Assembly: GCA_008704415.1 (NCBI GenBank)
Contig: VXIS01000101.1
Coordinates: 1-64,000, forward strand
DNA length: 64,000 bases
Origin: Sphaerosporella brunnea
Taxonomy: Eukaryota > Ascomycota > Pezizomycetes > Pezizales > Pyronemataceae
Direction: 5' to 3'
Shown here: piece after piece, positions 34,806 to 52,184 of the stretch
Layout of the letters: every line of letters begins with the position of its first letter
Numbering within the stretch: position 1 is the first letter of the stretch
Made by a program: the position numbers and the translations under genes
Notes under the pieces: model-generated
What the model was told of the DNA's origin: nothing
Databases searched by the model: none
The model's input: only the letters and a program-made list of their open reading frames with translations

Positions 34806-37505
34806 ATGGAAAAGCGATTAACCCTCCGTACTTCTATCGACGATGACTCGTACCGGAGGCGCTCCTTCCAGTCGTCGACACGGCCGTCGGAGCGAGCTTC
34901 GGTTGCGTTCTCGAGTCGCGACGTCGTGACGCCCTCGACTGGCAGCCGAGGAGAGCCAGAAAACGTATTTGACACCCCGCCTGGTTCTCCAGCTCTGGAG
35001 TCGGAAAACGTGTTTGGCACACCGACGAGCTCGCGGCCAAGTTCGATCAACATATCGCTGACGGACACGGCCGAATTCTCGGCCCCGTCAATACGAAGCA
35101 GCTCGATCTTGTCCGACCCGAGGTCTCTGTCGCCCATACCTGTGGCGGATGGATGGTCGTATCATCCAGTGGGGCATCATCGCCGGTCGATATCGGGGTC
35201 TCGGTCGGAAACTCCCACGCTCACGGGTCCTGGTGCAGGCGGGCTGCAGCGATCCAACACGACAACCACCCACAATACGAGTACCAGCAACACTTCAACC
35301 TTGTACTCGATATCAAATCTTTCGGAACTATCCGATCCGCCAAGTCCAATACACTCGGTTGCGCCAGTGCGACCGCAGTTTGACTATGGGGGCCACCAGC
35401 AGACACTATCGATCAATGGCTCAGAACTGGACGATGCCGATCCATTCGGAGATTCATTCGAGATGCCAGTGGGCGACGGTTTTGCGCCGCACTCTCAGAG
35501 GCCCCCAATTTCATCTGCCGCCAGTCACATCAGCCACACCGGTAGTTTTGGGAGCTTACCACCGCCTTACACGCAATACCCCGGCCACATATCGCCGAAA
35601 CCTGAAGACGATGAGGTTGATCTCGGTGCAGCGCGACCTTTCGCTTCTCAATTGGATCCTGGCGCGTCAATGGGTGATGGAGAGGCAAGGCGGAGAAGAA
35701 GTCGGAGGGTAGTGGCGGGCGCGGTCGTTGAAGTTCCTGACGCTGATGCTGTATCGGTGGGGGGTGGCTCCGATCCCCACGCAAACGATGAAAGTGGGGC
35801 TGTAAAGGAGTGGAAAGACAAAAGACTGTTTGGCGGGCGGTTATGGGTGATAATACTTGCGGGATTAGCCGCATTGTTAGTGGGGATAGCGGTTGGTTTG
35901 GGAGTGGGACTCGGTATTGGATTGCAAAAAGCGAAGGCGTAAGGTTTCTATACGGTTGTTTCGAAGGGCTATTCTGACTCTGGCAGGGCTGCTTCATCGA
36001 GCATCGCTACTACAACCACAAACTATCAGCCATCACCGGAAAATACAAGTCCACCAACGTCGGAACCGAACAACTTATATCCCGATATACCAACAGGAAA
36101 GACTGCTATCTCGCCGCTCAAATTGAAGGCATTCAACAACGAGTGCAAAATCTCCAGCAACAAGTCATCGACTCCGGACATCTTCAGCCAGGGATCAAAC
36201 GGGTTATGGTCATGCAATATACCAAACCAGAAACCGCTGATGTGGGATGTTCTGGATTGGCCTGCATCATTGGCGTCTGCGCAACTGAGCAAACTCGGCA
36301 CCGTACCTCCTACGCTGACATGTGCACAATGGGAGGGGGGCTTGTGGGGAGGGTATTTAATCTCGAGCGTGGAAGGCGAATACCAGCAGGACCAGAAAAA
36401 CACGGTCTACATCACACAAGATAACCAAACAGTCCTTTACGCATCCTCAAGGTTCAGGGAAGGCCTGCAGGATCCGGCTTTCTATCGCCAGCCTTTGGCA
36501 TTCTTGAATGTCACGTGGCAGCCGGATCCCTCAGTTCCCAACAGGAAGCGGGATGCTGGGACTATCAATTCGCTTTCCTACAACTTTGGTACTTTGTATA
36601 ACAAGACGGTAATACTTAAGGAGTCGACCATGATCGAAACCTTTAACTCAAGGGGGAGCAACCCGGGACGCTATGGCAATGGCTCGGAGTTCGTCGCGGG
36701 CGATAAAGTGTGGATGTGCACATGGGAAAAGACCCTTCTGGAGGTGGAAATAATGGTGAACGAGCACTCACTCGCAGTCACCAACAAAGGCAACACTGCG
36801 CATGCCGCCGACTCCCGTAAAACATATAACGATGACGATAATGGAACCACTACCATCACGGTCTCCGCCAATACTGGCACAGTTTCCTTCCCGCCTCCCT
36901 TTCGTTCTTCCTCCGCATCCACCTCGCAACCCTCGGGAACATTCTCGTTTCCCGCATCACCCACAGTCCCACATGGACATCACCCACGCCCGCCGCCGCC
37001 ACCACCGCCACCACCATCTCCGTCGCCGCAGCCTCCGCGGCCTCCAAGCGAGACTGACGTCACAGTTGTAGTCTCTGAGGATTTCGAGTTCGTGGGCGAT
37101 ATGCGGCGTATTCGCCAAAAGCGAGATGGCAGCAGCCCCGGCAATGGCCCACGCTGCTACCCAAAGAAAGTGAAAATTAAAGAGTACCGGCCAACGCCGA
37201 ACCGGTTGCGGCAGGTCCTCGGCATAGATCTGACAGATGCCGATCCGACTGGCCAGGGGATTCCGGGAAGAGTTTACTGCCGGAAATTCATAGCGCAGGA
37301 TGACGGAGGACTTCAGGCGTATCCGAGTAAACGGGGGGAGGTGGTCGAGGTCGAGCTGAAGGAGGATTATGTGTTCACCTCCACCAACGCCGGTAGTGGT
37401 AGCAGGAAGAGGCAGTCCGGACCCAATAGCACTACTACGGACGATGACGAGGATGGGCTGGATGATGATAGCTCTATGAAGTGTCTGTGCAATTGGCACA
37501 GTTGA
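34806..37505 (+). CDS. single-pass membrane protein with disordered N-terminus and extracytosolic domain
   Basis: Two exons: 34806-35938 and 35987-37505. They are joined by a 48-nt intron (GTAAGG..TGGCAG, branch TTCTGACTC) and give 883 aa; read separately they look like two genes. Residues 1-345 are Ser/Thr/Pro-rich and probably cytosolic and disordered, with a basic cluster (RRRRSRR). One membrane span follows at about 346-373 (LWVIILAGLAALLVGIAVGL), built on a Gly zipper. A Ser/Thr/Pro stalk leads to a folded domain from about residue 440 (GLWSCNIPNQ, MWDVLDWPA, GEYQQDQKNTVYI), then a Pro-rich run (about 740) and a C-terminal segment with CYPKKVKIKEYRP and CLCNW. Several N-x-[ST] sites lie after the span. 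The layout fits uncharacterised fungal surface proteins (I recall a DUF7820 group, unchecked). Function unknown. Confidence 0.85.
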
Positions 37506-38623
37506 TCCGCGAGTTGGGGGGGGGGGGGGTCTCTGATTGGCGGGAGTCGGGTCAAAAACATGTTTGCGGGGCGGTGATGGCGTTACGGACTTTTTTCATT
37601 TTCATTTTTATTTTTTTCTGACATTTCCTTTGGGTATCTTCAGTTCGGCTGGCTGGTGTGGGGAGGTGGGAACTCGGCAGGAACGTTCATACTTACCCGT
37701 GGTTTTTTATTTATTGGTGTTGGTGTTTTTTTTATTTCGCATTTTGGAGCACTGTTGCTTTTAACTTAGTTTTTTGGGTTTCTTTTCGTTTCTTTTTGTT
37801 TTTTTTTTTAGCCTTTTTTTGATTGAGGTTTGCGCCGGGATGGGGATGGGGTTGGGGGTTGGAGGTTGGCTCGGATTCTGTTTGAAGGAGGCTTTTTTTT
37901 TTTTTTTTTGATATAGTTGGATACTTGGAAACTGGGTTGGGTTATAGGTGTATAGATACGTTGAGAACTGAGCCCGAACTCGGCGATGTGAAGCATTTTT
38001 TGAGTGATTTTTTTTAATTTTTTTGCAGTGATTGTGAGGTGTCTGGCCTGTCGGTGATTATGGATAAAATTATTTTGTGGTTCTGGTTGGGCTCGGCTTG
38101 CGATGGCCGTCGGCGCTCCCTAACGAACGTTGCATGCCATGCGTGCTTAATTGATTAATCAACTAATTAACCAATCAATTGATTGATTGAAGCTTAGGGT
38201 TTGTGCCTACCGGGCTGACTTGCTCCAGTGGGGAGGATGTTTTTCCTGCAAAGAAAGGTACCGTATCTACCTGCGATTCCAGATCTGGCTACCCAACACG
38301 GGTGGGTTGTCAGCAGTAGAAGTACGAGTACTGTAGAATTCCCCAACACTATATTATCGCAAACCGCCGTCGAAAGTAAAGAAAAAACACACACAGATGT
38401 AGATTACAGTGACTATGATACTATTTGTAGGTGTAGAAAATGATGCGTCCCCTCCTCCCCTCCTCCCCTCCTCCTCCTTCCCTGCTCTCCCTGATATCAA
38501 CGCTTCCTCACGTAGTTCCTAAAGAAGGGGGGGGGGGGGGTCTACCACTGAAAAACACAGAGAAAAAAAAAAAAGAAAGAAAAAAATCACCACTGAAACA
38601 ACTGAAAGAAGCTCACAGCAACC
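37506..38623. other. intergenic between convergent genes
   Basis: The 3' ends of the genes at 37505 (+) and 38624 (-) face each other across 1.1 kb. Contains G runs (37516-37529, 38529-38540), T runs (37801-37811, 37893-37909) and an AT-rich imperfect palindrome at about 38148-38190 (attgattaatcaactaatta..). No gene is supported. Confidence 0.55.
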
Positions 38624-43144
<4,521 letters not shown>

Positions 43145-44685
43145 ATGCCGACCTTCAAAGGTGTCACTGTTGAAATACACTGTCCAAAGGACCCGCCTAG
43201 CGACATCGAGTCCTTCAACTGGGCTCACGTCCAGCATGGCGCGGTTCCCGAACACGGAACTTACAAGCTTCGCCACACTCCCAAAATCACCTCGTACATT
43301 CCTGCCGTTACCAACTGTCCGTTTGCCGTCTCCATCACGATCCTGGATAGCTACGAACCGAAGGTGAAGGGCGATGACCGGGAGTCTCTGGCCGCCTACG
43401 TCTATTTCGACGGCAAGGCTAAGGAGGAAACTGCTACTTTGTTGCGGCGGGGCGTCGAGACTTGGATATCTAGTAGATGGATCGAAGTCGCAGAGGGCCA
43501 GCTGGCAGAACGAGAGTTTGTTTTCCGCGAAGTAGGATTGGAGAACTTTTTCAACTCGCTCGATATCTCGAAGGAAAAGAAGGCAGAGTCGGAGGCTGCC
43601 ACTCTGAACCGAAGGCATAGCATGCCCGCGAGTGCGGTCGGTGGAATGATGGATGACGACGAGGGTGAAACTAAGTTGACCAAGCCCAAAGAGTCTGCAG
43701 GTCAGATCCGAGTTGATCTGTTCCGTGTGAGATGCGAGGGCCCGGTTCGCAGAGGAGTCTGGGGTGACATGTTCAAAGACCATTTGGCGAATGGCGGCAA
43801 CACGGAGAGCGATATTGGCGGTGATGTCGATGTCAGCCACACTGCTGGGTATAGATCTCTTTTGTGTCTGGAAAGCGTGTTCCACTCGATGCTAACAGAC
43901 CCAGCTTCTCTGATCCTAAGCCGCTAGACAAGGAGACAGTTTCTACCCAGTCGGTCAGCCATCTCGACCCCGATGGAGTCGTTTTTGCCAGCTTCATTTT
44001 CTTCTACCGGTCCGAGCACCAGCTGCGGAAGATCGGCTTGATCAAACCCCCGACGTTGCCTGCGCGTTCGATCACCGCGAACGCCGCGATCAAGTCTTCG
44101 GGCAAGGCTAGCGACTTTTCGTCCCTTTCTTCGACTGGCGACGTCATTCCCAAGGGCCCGAACATGTTCAAGAACGGACAAGATAACTTTGGCAACTTCC
44201 GGGATAACATGGAGACCCACGAAAAGAAGTCAAACGGAAAGCGTCTGAACGGATATTCCGAAGACGACGATCCACTCATTACGGATGAGCTGGGACGTGA
44301 TCCGCAGGACATGGATCGAGAGCGCAAGAAGACTGCTGAGGAGGTTCGAATGGAGGAAGAATTGGCTGCGCAGATCAACCGCGTTAAGCTGAAGCGATCC
44401 CATTCGAACACGTCTCTTAAGGATGACGATCCGGAGACGCCCCCGGCCAACGGCGACGCGCTGCCGAACATCTTCAGTCCTCCGAGACTCCAGCTGCCCA
44501 AAGTCGACACTGAGCCCGAGACTCCCGCTAAGAAGCGCAAGGGAAGCTCCGAGGGTGACCAGAGCTCGGCCGTCCCGTCGCGGGGACTCAACTTTGGCGG
44601 GCCACCGGAGCGCGGGGGACCTGGATTTGGAGGATTCCTGGACTCGTCTGTACAACTTGTTGCGATGGAGGAGGAGGAGTTATAG
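43145..44685 (+). CDS. DUF7918-like protein, nuclear by composition
   Basis: Two exons: 43145-43848 and 43905-44685. They are joined by a 56-nt intron (GTATAG..CCCAG, branch TGCTAAC) and give 494 aa. An N-terminal globular region of about 300 residues begins MPTFKGVTVEIHC and has beta-rich blocks: KITSYIPAVTNCPFAVSITI, SLAAYVYFDGK, RWIEVAEGQLAEREFVFREV, IRVDLFRVRCEG, GVVFASFIFFYRS. The family usually reads [MV]P-x-x-x-G-[IV]-x-V..., then C-x-F-x-[IV], Y-[VI]-D-G, and F-x-F-x-Y-R-S. The last about 190 residues are polar with a helical ERKKTAEEVRMEEELAAQIN, KLKRSHS, and PAKKRKG, which resembles a nuclear localisation signal. DUF7918 is a fungal domain of unknown role that I assign from memory of its pattern. 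ATG context gccATG is good. Confidence 0.85.
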
Positions 44686-46818
44686 GTGAAGGGAAAAATC
44701 GGATTGTGATGGAGGGAAACTGCGGATTACGACCGCATCACCTCTGCCCTTTTGCCTTTGCTACCTACTTCTTTTTCTGATGCTACTATATGTTTGTACA
44801 ATGAGTGCCTTTTCCTTGCTGATGTTGCTTGTGTGTGTGTGTTCGCGTGGCTTTTGGATGTGGTTCCTTCATCATTTCTTGGGCTCTTTTTTTTTTTTTT
44901 TTTTCCTCTTTTTCGTTTTTATCATTCTTGACGGAAAGGACTTGACAAGATTTGCAGGTCCTTTTTCCCGAGACGGGGCTTTTAAACCTAGACCCGTATC
45001 CTTTGACAATGGGGCTGGATGTTGTGTGTGTTTTTTTCTTTGTTTCTCTTGTCTTTCTGATTTGGGCCACGTTAGAGAGTTTTTCATGATATTACGGTCG
45101 CTTTCGCTTTTTGGGACTCGATGGATACTACTGCTTTTACTACTTACTACTATGGCTTTGTGGGCATGTGTGGATTGGCGCGGGAATTCGGTGTTGTCAA
45201 CTAGGTATACATACTGCAATGGAAATCCACTTTGTGAAGGTTGAATAGTGTTTTGGACTGAATTGCGGAGTGAGGCGTGAGGTGGAGATTGTTGGCGGAG
45301 GTGAGGTCCAGATACTGGCTTGATCGGGGGAGCTGCCCGCCGGTGGAGTTTCTCGACGGGAGGGTTGGAAAGACGTCCACGTGATTTATATCCGCAAGAG
45401 ACTCGAGTGACCTATTTGTGATTTACGCTGTGGGATGTACCCAACTTTGAGTATATGAAGAAGATGGGGGGTATCGAAAAAGCCGATCAAACTCCGGCGG
45501 CGGGCGGGTTGAACTGCGTCCTTGGGTGGGAGAGGCGTTTGTTTCTGGCTTCGGGTTCATTGATGCACTTTTTTTTTTCTTGTTTGGGACATTGTGTCTG
45601 CCGGCCGGGGAGCCTCGGTTCGAAGCCGCGTTGGCTCTACGTAAATGTGCTCTGATAGGGACCGAGAACCTTGATATGGGGTCCGCGCGGCTGTTGATTT
45701 GATTTGGGGCGGAGAGGGAGGGGAGGTCTGGCTGTGGCGTGTTGGATGGGATGGGGGTGCTTGGTTGTATACACCGGAGGTTGGCGTTTCTCACACGGCA
45801 AGGCGAGGACTATGCTGGATATGATACGGTATAAACAAGCGGGATGGGAGAATGGGACGATATGTGCGCCTGAGTGAGCCGTTGATCTGGTGTCTTGGGG
45901 TGGGGGAGGGGGGGTGGGTGGCTTGTGGGATTTCTCCTTCTGTGTGGTATTATTCGGGAGAGCCGGCGGACAGTTGTCGGGTACTACTAACAGCAATACG
46001 GCGGTGTTTGCGTTTCGGTTTTTTTTTTTCTCAGTATTCATATCCGTATTACGAGCCGGGGATTTTTGTTGTGTGGGTATTTGATGGCAAGCTCGAGCTA
46101 GTCCCGCCTTGAGGGAAATAGATTGAGCTTTTTCTGTTTATTGGTAAATGTGGAATACTGCGGTGCGCGTTTCTTGGCCTTGAATCTTGGAGGTTGTCCG
46201 GCAGGTAGATTTGTAGAGCTAGTTCTTTGCCGTAGAGCATGGAGTTAACATTCTTGTCTTGTCAGATGCTGCGCATCATGATCGTCACATTGGTTGCCAA
46301 GTCGCGCTGGGCGTTGGCTCGGTCAATACACACTCTACTAATTGAGCAGGTTTTTCTGGCTGGGTAATAATATCTGATGCTAACTTAGCCACTTCTCACT
46401 CCTAGAGTTGTACGTCTGATATTGTCTGCTTCTTGATGGTCCCACTGCATGACGCTCACTGGTCTTTAAAATGTTTGTCAAGCTGTCCAAGGGCTTCGTT
46501 TCGCATGTCACTTTTCAAGCTGCGGAGCGTATGCGGCGATGGGAGGTCGTATGTACAGTCCCCCGCTTTCTTGATTATATAAGCCCCTCTACGCTATCCT
46601 GGCTGCACCGGAGGAAAATCGAGATTTTTTAATAGCCAGGTCCCTTTATCTGAGGCCTCCAATGGCATTTCGCGGATTACCGTCGAAATAAGCCTTTCCC
46701 GCCCCACGCGCGAGCATGGTTACACAGTCCACGTACGCCTTGCGTGGAGCTCAGAGCTCGGTGCTCATTTAACCACCGCTCTCCTCCGCATTCTCATGCA
46801 GAAAATCCATACACATCG
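44686..46818. other. intergenic region
   Basis: About 2.1 kb. Begins with the T-rich 3' flank of the preceding gene (T18 at 44888-44904) and ends with the promoter of the dehydrogenase gene. Frames are Cys/Phe- or Gly-rich shadows of T- and G-rich sequence. A tRNA B-box-like word (ggttcgaagcc, 45617) has no matching tRNA fold. No gene is supported. Confidence 0.5.
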
Positions 46819-48320
46819 ATGAGCGCCACCCCTCCCCGCGTCCTGATCATCGGCGCCGGCTCTCGAGGCAACGCCTATGCCCGTGCCATCAGCCAAGCTG
46901 GCACCGGCCTCATCGTCGGCGTTGCAGAACCGCTGCGGTACAAGCGCGAGGAGTTTTGTCGACGCTATGGGGTCACGGATCCGGGGTTGATATTTGGTGA
47001 TTGGACGCAGCTTGTTGCTGCGGGGGAGATGGTGAAGGAGATGGTGGATGGTGTGGCGGTTTGCACGCTTGATGAGACGCATGCTGAGGTTTTAATTCCT
47101 CTTTTATGGGGTGGGGACGGTGTGTTGATGGCGCGTAGATTGTGCTTGCTCTCCGTCCGCTGGATCTTCATATCCTCTGTGAGAAGCCGCTTGCGACAAC
47201 TCTCGAGGACTGCAGAGCTATGTACACCTCCGTCACATCTGGCGGTTCAAAGCCCATCCTCTTCGCCATCGGGCACGTGCTGCGGTATTCGCCGCACAAC
47301 ATGCTGCTGCACAAGCTACTGGTAGAAGATCAAGCCATAGGGGAGGTTGTGAACATCAACCACACCGAGCCGGTGGGGTATTGGCATTTTGCACATTCCT
47401 ATGTCCGGTGGGTTGACTTCCCGAGGGCACCGAAAAAGTGCTGATATAAAGGCATCTGAAGCGGAAATTGGCGTAACGGTGCCCCAAGCTTGTTAACCAA
47501 GTGTTGCCACGACCTGGACCTTCTGCTCTGGCTCACGGCGCCACATACCCCCTCCACCGTCTCCTCGCACGGCTCGCTTGTCCACTACCGCCCATCGCAG
47601 AAACCGAAAAAGGCGGGAACAGCTACTAATTGTCTCTCCTGCCCTGCCGCCGAGGAATGCATCTACTCTGCACCCCGCATCTACATACACCAGAACCTGG
47701 AGCAGCGAATGAACACCGGCTGGCCCAACAAGATCGTCAGCCCGGAGATCGAGGACGCGCCCAATATGGCCGCCGCCCGAGAACAGCTGCTGAAAGAGCT
47801 GGCAAAAGACGGTGACGCTGCAGACGGAAAACCCCGCTACGGCCGCTGCGTGTACGAAGCTGGAAACGACGTGGTCGACAACCAGGTAGTCGTTCTTTCC
47901 TGGGATGAAGAAGCCTCGAGCTCACAACCCCGACACGGGCCGAAAACGGCAACCCTCACCATGATCGCACACACCGAGGCCATCTGCGAGCGCAAAACAA
48001 GCGTGTATGGCACCCTGGGAGAACTCACGGCGGATTCCCGGACGATCGGTATCTTTGACTTCCGCACGGGCGAGTCGAAGACTTATAGGCCCGGCGTGGA
48101 TCTGCGCTCGGGACATGGCGGTGGCGATGGTGGCCTTGCGAACGCGTTTGTGGAGGCGATTGCGGCGGTTAAGAACGGTGTTAGCGTGGAGGAGGCACAG
48201 AGACGCTGGATCAAGTGTACCCCCGAAGAGGCGGTGAGGGCTCACGAGGTTGTGTTTTGGGCCGAGAAAGCGAGGGTCGAGAAAAGGGTTTTGTCGTGGG
48301 ATGAGTGGAAAGGGGAGTGA
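46819..48320 (+). CDS. Gfo/Idh/MocA-family NAD(P)-dependent dehydrogenase
   Basis: Three exons: 46819-47088, 47139-47407 and 47462-48320, giving 465 aa. The introns are 50 nt (GTTTTA..CGTAG) and 54 nt (GTGGGT..TGAAG). A Rossmann nucleotide-binding start (VLIIGAGSRGNAYA, Gly12-x-Gly14-x-x-Gly17) is followed by VAVCTLDETHAE, the family motif EKPLA (Glu105-Lys106-Pro107) with the catalytic-type Lys, and H-D-[IL]-D (His196-Asp197-Leu198-Asp199). A Cys cluster (Cys237, Cys240, Cys246: CLSCPAAEEC) follows. C-terminal beta-sheet region: TMIAHTEAICERKTSVYG, then GELTADS. Such enzymes oxidise or reduce sugars, inositols or related alcohols; the substrate cannot be told. The start at 46819 is chosen over an in-frame ATG at 46744 because it places the Rossmann strand at residue 8. 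It is a single gene without pathway partners nearby. Confidence 0.93.
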
Positions 48321-50321
48321 TGCCGTGCGTTGAAGAACTGGCTGGGGTTCCTGAAGCAGTGCTACAATCTCATGATGTCGCTAGGAACAGTGCACTTACT
48401 CATACCTGATCACTCGGCTTGGCTGACGACAGGCCATTACCATGACCGTCGTTACGTGACGGCTGGGATGACCCGATCCATTGGAAGTACCTAGGTACGG
48501 ACATCCCTTTTCCTCCCTGCGAAATCTTGCCTGCATGTCCAAAACGACCCATCTGAAACATTTCCTTGGTAATTGCCACTCGGGTAGGTACCCATGTGAA
48601 ATTGTACTTCAACCCTCATCAACGGTGAGTGTACGGCCAAACCCTCAGGTTCGGGGCGATTTCTGTCAGAGTTCTTCTGCCGCAGCAAATCTGCAACGGG
48701 AAATGGCCTCGAAAGCACACCCACGTTCTTACTAGTGCCGCGTGACGTCGTGTCCGGTCACTAGCTTGCGGACCACACTTACGTTGTGGGCCTCGGGGGG
48801 CAATGGCTGTCAACGGGTTTCAGCACCGCCCGGCGGTGAAAATTTGCGGCGAAAGCGGAGCGCTCTCCGCTAAGCGAACCAAGAATTACTATATTATCGT
48901 GCGGTGAATCTTATAATGTATCTAGCCGGCACGGGGGGGACCTGATTACTCCCTGCCATGATCATGCTTGGCCATATCTTTCCAAACTCCTGCGGGTGGC
49001 GCACGTTCGCGCCAGTGGAGGGCTTTGTTGGCTGCACGCGCGGTATGGTTGGCGATGGGTTATGGTGGAGCTACCGCTGGCAGCTGAGATCGGAACACCG
49101 CTGTCTTTGGTTGGGGGAAGTGCCCCCGGCGTCGGCGGCAATCGGGGGCCGGGGGCATCACCTTGAATGGGCGGCATTGGAGGGAAGGCATGAGCATTCT
49201 TGTTGTGCAGAGAGTTATGTATGGGTGCTCACCCGCTCTCTTTTTCTTCATGTACCTATGCTGCAATACGCCACCTGTGATGCGCCGCCCTCCAAATCCA
49301 ATTCACGAAATAGGCAAGTCGAGTGATTACCAGTTACTACTACTACTACAAGACGTGAAAGTGCCTGATGCTTCAAAACCAGACAGACACCTGATGTGAA
49401 ACACGGCTTACCGGGTTTTTTGGTCGCGAGTGCTCTGCTGTGATCACCCCACTGGCCGACATTGCATTATGCGACGGCGTCCAACCCACCCCCGTGACCC
49501 TATGGATTGAACGAAATAGACGCCTGGATCGAGAGAATCACTGACGCCTCATCCGGCACGAACTCCAGCTAGCACAGCGCTATGGCGAAGGAGAGAGCTG
49601 TGTTTGTTTGTTTGTTTGATACTATTGCATGTGGCCGCTTGCGGCCATGGCATATATAGAGGAGAGAGACTATGCTGCTACCCTCCTGTGGAGGCCTGCG
49701 GCTCCCTCAAGGAAAGAAAAATCAAGCAAATCGCAACTCATATAGAAAAGACTGTGGTCCACTCCCTCGTCCCCGGAGTCCGCTGCTGCTGGTCCTCCTC
49801 CTCCTCTCCTTTCTTCCTCCCTTTGCGAGGCTTGTGCAGCTGCGCCTATGAAGACGTTGATGCTCACGCCGCCGCCCCGAGCTGCTTGGGCCTAGGAAGG
49901 TGTCAATGGCGGCGGATCCTTGATTTGAGTGGTGGATGTGGCCGCCGCTGCACCGACGCGGGTGGGCACAGGCAAGCACTCGCTCTCTTAGGCCGGGTAA
50001 CTGGTGCTTCACATCTAGTGTAGCTTCTTGCATCATGTGTGTTTCCGGAACCAGATTCAGGAACTCAGTTTTCGGGTGAGGAAGCCTGTGCACCATCACT
50101 GGTAATGGACCACAAGATTTGAGCGCGCCTGAATGGCTGCCCACATGATGACCAACGCCCAGAACCGCACGAATAGTCGGCTCTGCCGTCACACCGTCGG
50201 GAGTTCTGGATGGCCGGACTGGAGGGGACGAAAAACGGTAGCAGCGGCGGTGAGGTGGGACGTAACGCGCATAATTGGCCCGGCGCGGGCTGTTGTGCAT
50301 TGAAGTTTACTTCATGATCAC
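48321..50321. other. intergenic region
   Basis: About 2 kb after the dehydrogenase gene. A small CTC run lies at about 49797-49810. Frames such as 48958-49326 (+) and 49722-50300 (-) lack domain-like sequence. Nothing else is recognised. Confidence 0.45.
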
Positions 50322-51470
50322 GTGATTTATGGAGAGAACTCATCTACTATCACTCGAAGGGATCGCCTACAACTGCCCGCCCAGCATGACGTTCTCCTTC
50401 TGAACAGTCGCCGCCTCTACAGTCGCACGCCGATAGTTGTCTACAATTGCCCGCCCGGTCAGGCTACGTTACGCAAAGGCGTTTTCACCTACGTTCCGTT
50501 TGATATCCCTTGAGGGGAAAAACCAGCATGCTTGCGAGCGGTTTTTTCAATAAACTCCCAAGAGTGGGCTTGCCGGCCTGGGAAACCCCAAGGAATCGCC
50601 CACAATGCTGCCTGATGTCGCTTTGTTGGCGCACAAAGATAAGGCGAAGTCCCGAGATTTGGAATAACAGCTGTTCGTGCGACATCCTGGCTGCGGTGGA
50701 CGTGCTGGATGCCTGTATTTCGCCCGCAGGTCAATCACCAGCGGTTGCTCGACTGGAGAGTTAAGCTAGCCGCGAACGACAGGATCGTTAAAATCCTCAA
50801 ATATCGCGTAGTTCGCAGTTGTGCGGTAGGGTCAGTGAGCCTGGCCAGGCCTCCACTCCTCCTAACCACACCATGGATCCTCACACCATAATAAACCTGA
50901 AAAAACTAGAACTGCGCTGGCAATTCCGTCCCCGACGATAGCTTGGTAATCCTCACGACCTGCTGACTCGAAGCCTTCAAAGAGCCTAAGAGACGCCTTA
51001 ACGGATGATGGATGTATACGATCTCGCCACCGACGGACTGATAGCTGGATGCCCCTCGCTTGATGGTCTGTATTCCATAGAAATGGCTGTGATAGAGGCA
51101 ACAACCCTTGGCATCGACGAGGCGGAAGCGGAGTGGCTGTCCAATGCAATAAGTAGCAAAAAACGGGGATTGGAGTAAGAGCTACTTCCAGCTGCGGATC
51201 AGCTACACAGCGAAGGACTTCATGGATGTAACGGCCAATGACGGCGTCGCGGTCACAACACTCTTTGGCAACGCCTTTGCGCAGAGCGTTGAGATTTCAT
51301 GGAAGCACATATCGACCTGGTAGGTGGCGCGGTCTATGGATGACATACGGCTTTCACACACACTACAACGCACCCAAAAGCCAACCGTCGTGAAGACGAT
51401 CACAAAGACGGGCAACATAAAGGGCAAAGGGCTGGCGGCTGAACTCATGCGCGGAAAGGAGTGGTTCTAG
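50322..51470 (+). pseudogene. possible decayed gene of unknown family
   Basis: Several plus-strand segments look protein-like but change frame or hit stops: VLLLNSRRLYSRTPIVVYNC (to 50513), VNHQRLLDWRVKLAANDRIV (about 50730-50800), DVYDLATDGLIAGCPSLDGL through GIDEAEAEWLSNAIS (51010-51177), and, in another frame, YTAKDFMDVTANDGVAVTTL through SVEISWKHISTW, a TAG, then KPTVVKTITKTGNIKGKG and a stop at 51470. No short introns fit all the breaks. The family is not recognised, and the minus strand also has frames here, so confidence is low. Confidence 0.3.
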
Positions 51471-52184
51471 CATCCCAGCTGTGGGTATGTGTCCTTTATC
51501 TGTGATTTCCTTTGTCCTTATTTTCTGGTTCTGCCCTTCCCCTTTCCTTTAACTGTTCTGATCGGCTGTTCTCGTTTTCTTTTCCTATCCCTTTCGGCCG
51601 CTATCCCCACTGAGTACCCCAAAGTGCTTGTCTCTTTTTTACATGTCGTTGTTGAATGTCAAGCCGTTTCGAAACTCCCTTCTCTTTCTTTACATCTCAT
51701 CTATCGCGCCCATCTAAATTTCTACTGCATGTCATGTCGTTTTCATCTTTTCACGTGATTTTCTTTCTTTGCACCTCACTTGATCTCACATGATGTTTCC
51801 ATTTGTTTTATCTTCTTGTTGTGTATTTCGTTTCTTTCTACGACGCTCCACTGCATCTCGAGTTTTCCTACATCATTGGTTTTTTTCTTTTTTTTTTTTG
51901 TTTCTCATTATTCTGCTCCCGGCGGTATCTAAAAATGGCAAACCGCTTGTTGAAACGCCCCGTACTGCAGTAATTGAATACGTCTGATCCTACCACCTTG
52001 TCGGGTTCATTCACTCTGCCGACGGAGTGTTTGCACGATTCTGTTTCACTCCGATCAGCATATTGGTTTCCACACCCGCATTCGCGTTACTTCACTGCGA
52101 CAGGGCGGGGGGGTGCCAAAACAGGGGGTTTCTCTCCTGCAAGGTGGGTGAAATACGCCGCCTCCCGGAGCGGTGATTATCTGG
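51471..52184. other. pyrimidine-rich intergenic stretch
   Basis: Mostly T/C-rich (tttcctttgtcc.. type) from 51490 to 51900, then ordinary sequence up to the inverted-repeat element. No gene is seen. Confidence 0.5.

Noticed and set aside
45600..45660. tRNA-like GGTTCGA word
   Set aside because: No A box at the right distance and no cloverleaf that I can fold.
46744..46818. Upstream in-frame ATG of the dehydrogenase gene
   Set aside because: Would add 25 residues without any targeting feature before the Rossmann fold; the ATG at 46819 fits the family better.
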